A stretch of 6,051 nt of DNA from Armatimonadota bacterium (GTDB taxonomy: Bacteria > Armatimonadota > HRBIN16), in contig JAPWUZ010000168.1 of assembly GCA_028275265.1 (NCBI GenBank), positions 1-6,051 of the forward strand. The letters are read 5' to 3'. The notes under the pieces are model-generated. The model was not told the origin of the DNA. It saw only the letters and a list, made by a program, of their open reading frames with translations, and ran no database searches. Positions 5,962-6,051 of this stretch are shown here, piece by piece. A program made the translations under genes and the position numbers. Position 1 is the stretch's first letter, and each line of letters begins with the position of its first letter.

Positions 5962-6051
5962 ATGGCGTTGCCTGCACAATCGGTTCCGCCTGAGAAAGTC
6001 AAACTAACCTACGAACAGTTTTTAGAGCAGCTGGATGAAGACACCCTTGCC
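5962..6051 (+). CDS. Uma2 (DUF820) family protein, N-terminal 30 codons, cut by the window edge
   Basis: The frame is open from ATG 5962 to the last base. Its only diagnostic part is KLTYEQFLEQLDEDTLA (residues 14-30), which aligns with RMAYEEFLRWKDEDTHA of the complete Uma2 protein encoded at 1977, in the same N-terminal position. That block is the usual start of Uma2 proteins, so the assignment is good despite the short length. AGGGGTGAT, which matches the anti-Shine-Dalgarno complement GGAGGTGAT well, ends 4 nt before the ATG. An in-frame GTG at 5953 would add three residues but would lie inside that site. The nuclease core lies beyond the edge, so intactness cannot be judged. Confidence 0.78.
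   Translation, partial: MALPAQSVPPEKVKLTYEQFLEQLDEDTLA

Overview
The window reads as a bacterial chromosome segment, fairly GC-rich, with strong Shine-Dalgarno sites and sigma70-like promoters. The mix of genes (Uma2-family nucleases next to other genes, a Gfo/Idh/MocA dehydrogenase, a DUF6754-like membrane operon) fits Armatimonadota or Chloroflexota-type bacteria. That placement is a guess from gene content, not a proof. No rRNA, tRNA, CRISPR array, insertion sequence or prophage gene is visible.

Layout. On the minus strand, from position 638 to beyond the left edge, lies a gene for an exported protein of unknown function. It has a good promoter, ribosome binding site and signal peptide, but its frame breaks at a run of eight G (minus strand) at codons 10-12. 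A divergent intergenic region (639-834) holds its promoter and several inverted repeats. To the right, all genes are on the plus strand: a Gfo/Idh/MocA-type NAD(P)-dependent oxidoreductase (835-1887), a Uma2/DUF820 PD-(D/E)XK-fold protein (1977-2633), a tight four-gene membrane operon (2709-5901), and the first 30 codons of a second Uma2 protein (5962 to the right edge).

The four-gene operon is the main item of interest. Gaps between its genes are 2 nt, 3 nt and a 1-nt stop/start overlap, so the products are probably made together. They are a DUF6754-like protein with a predicted cytoplasmic alpha/beta domain, a six-helix membrane protein with a small extracytoplasmic beta domain, a membrane-anchored protein whose alpha/beta domain is predicted to lie outside the membrane, and a second six-helix membrane protein. 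None has a function I can name. The arrangement suggests one envelope complex with soluble domains on both faces of the membrane. The oxidoreductase and the Uma2 genes show no evident functional tie to it.
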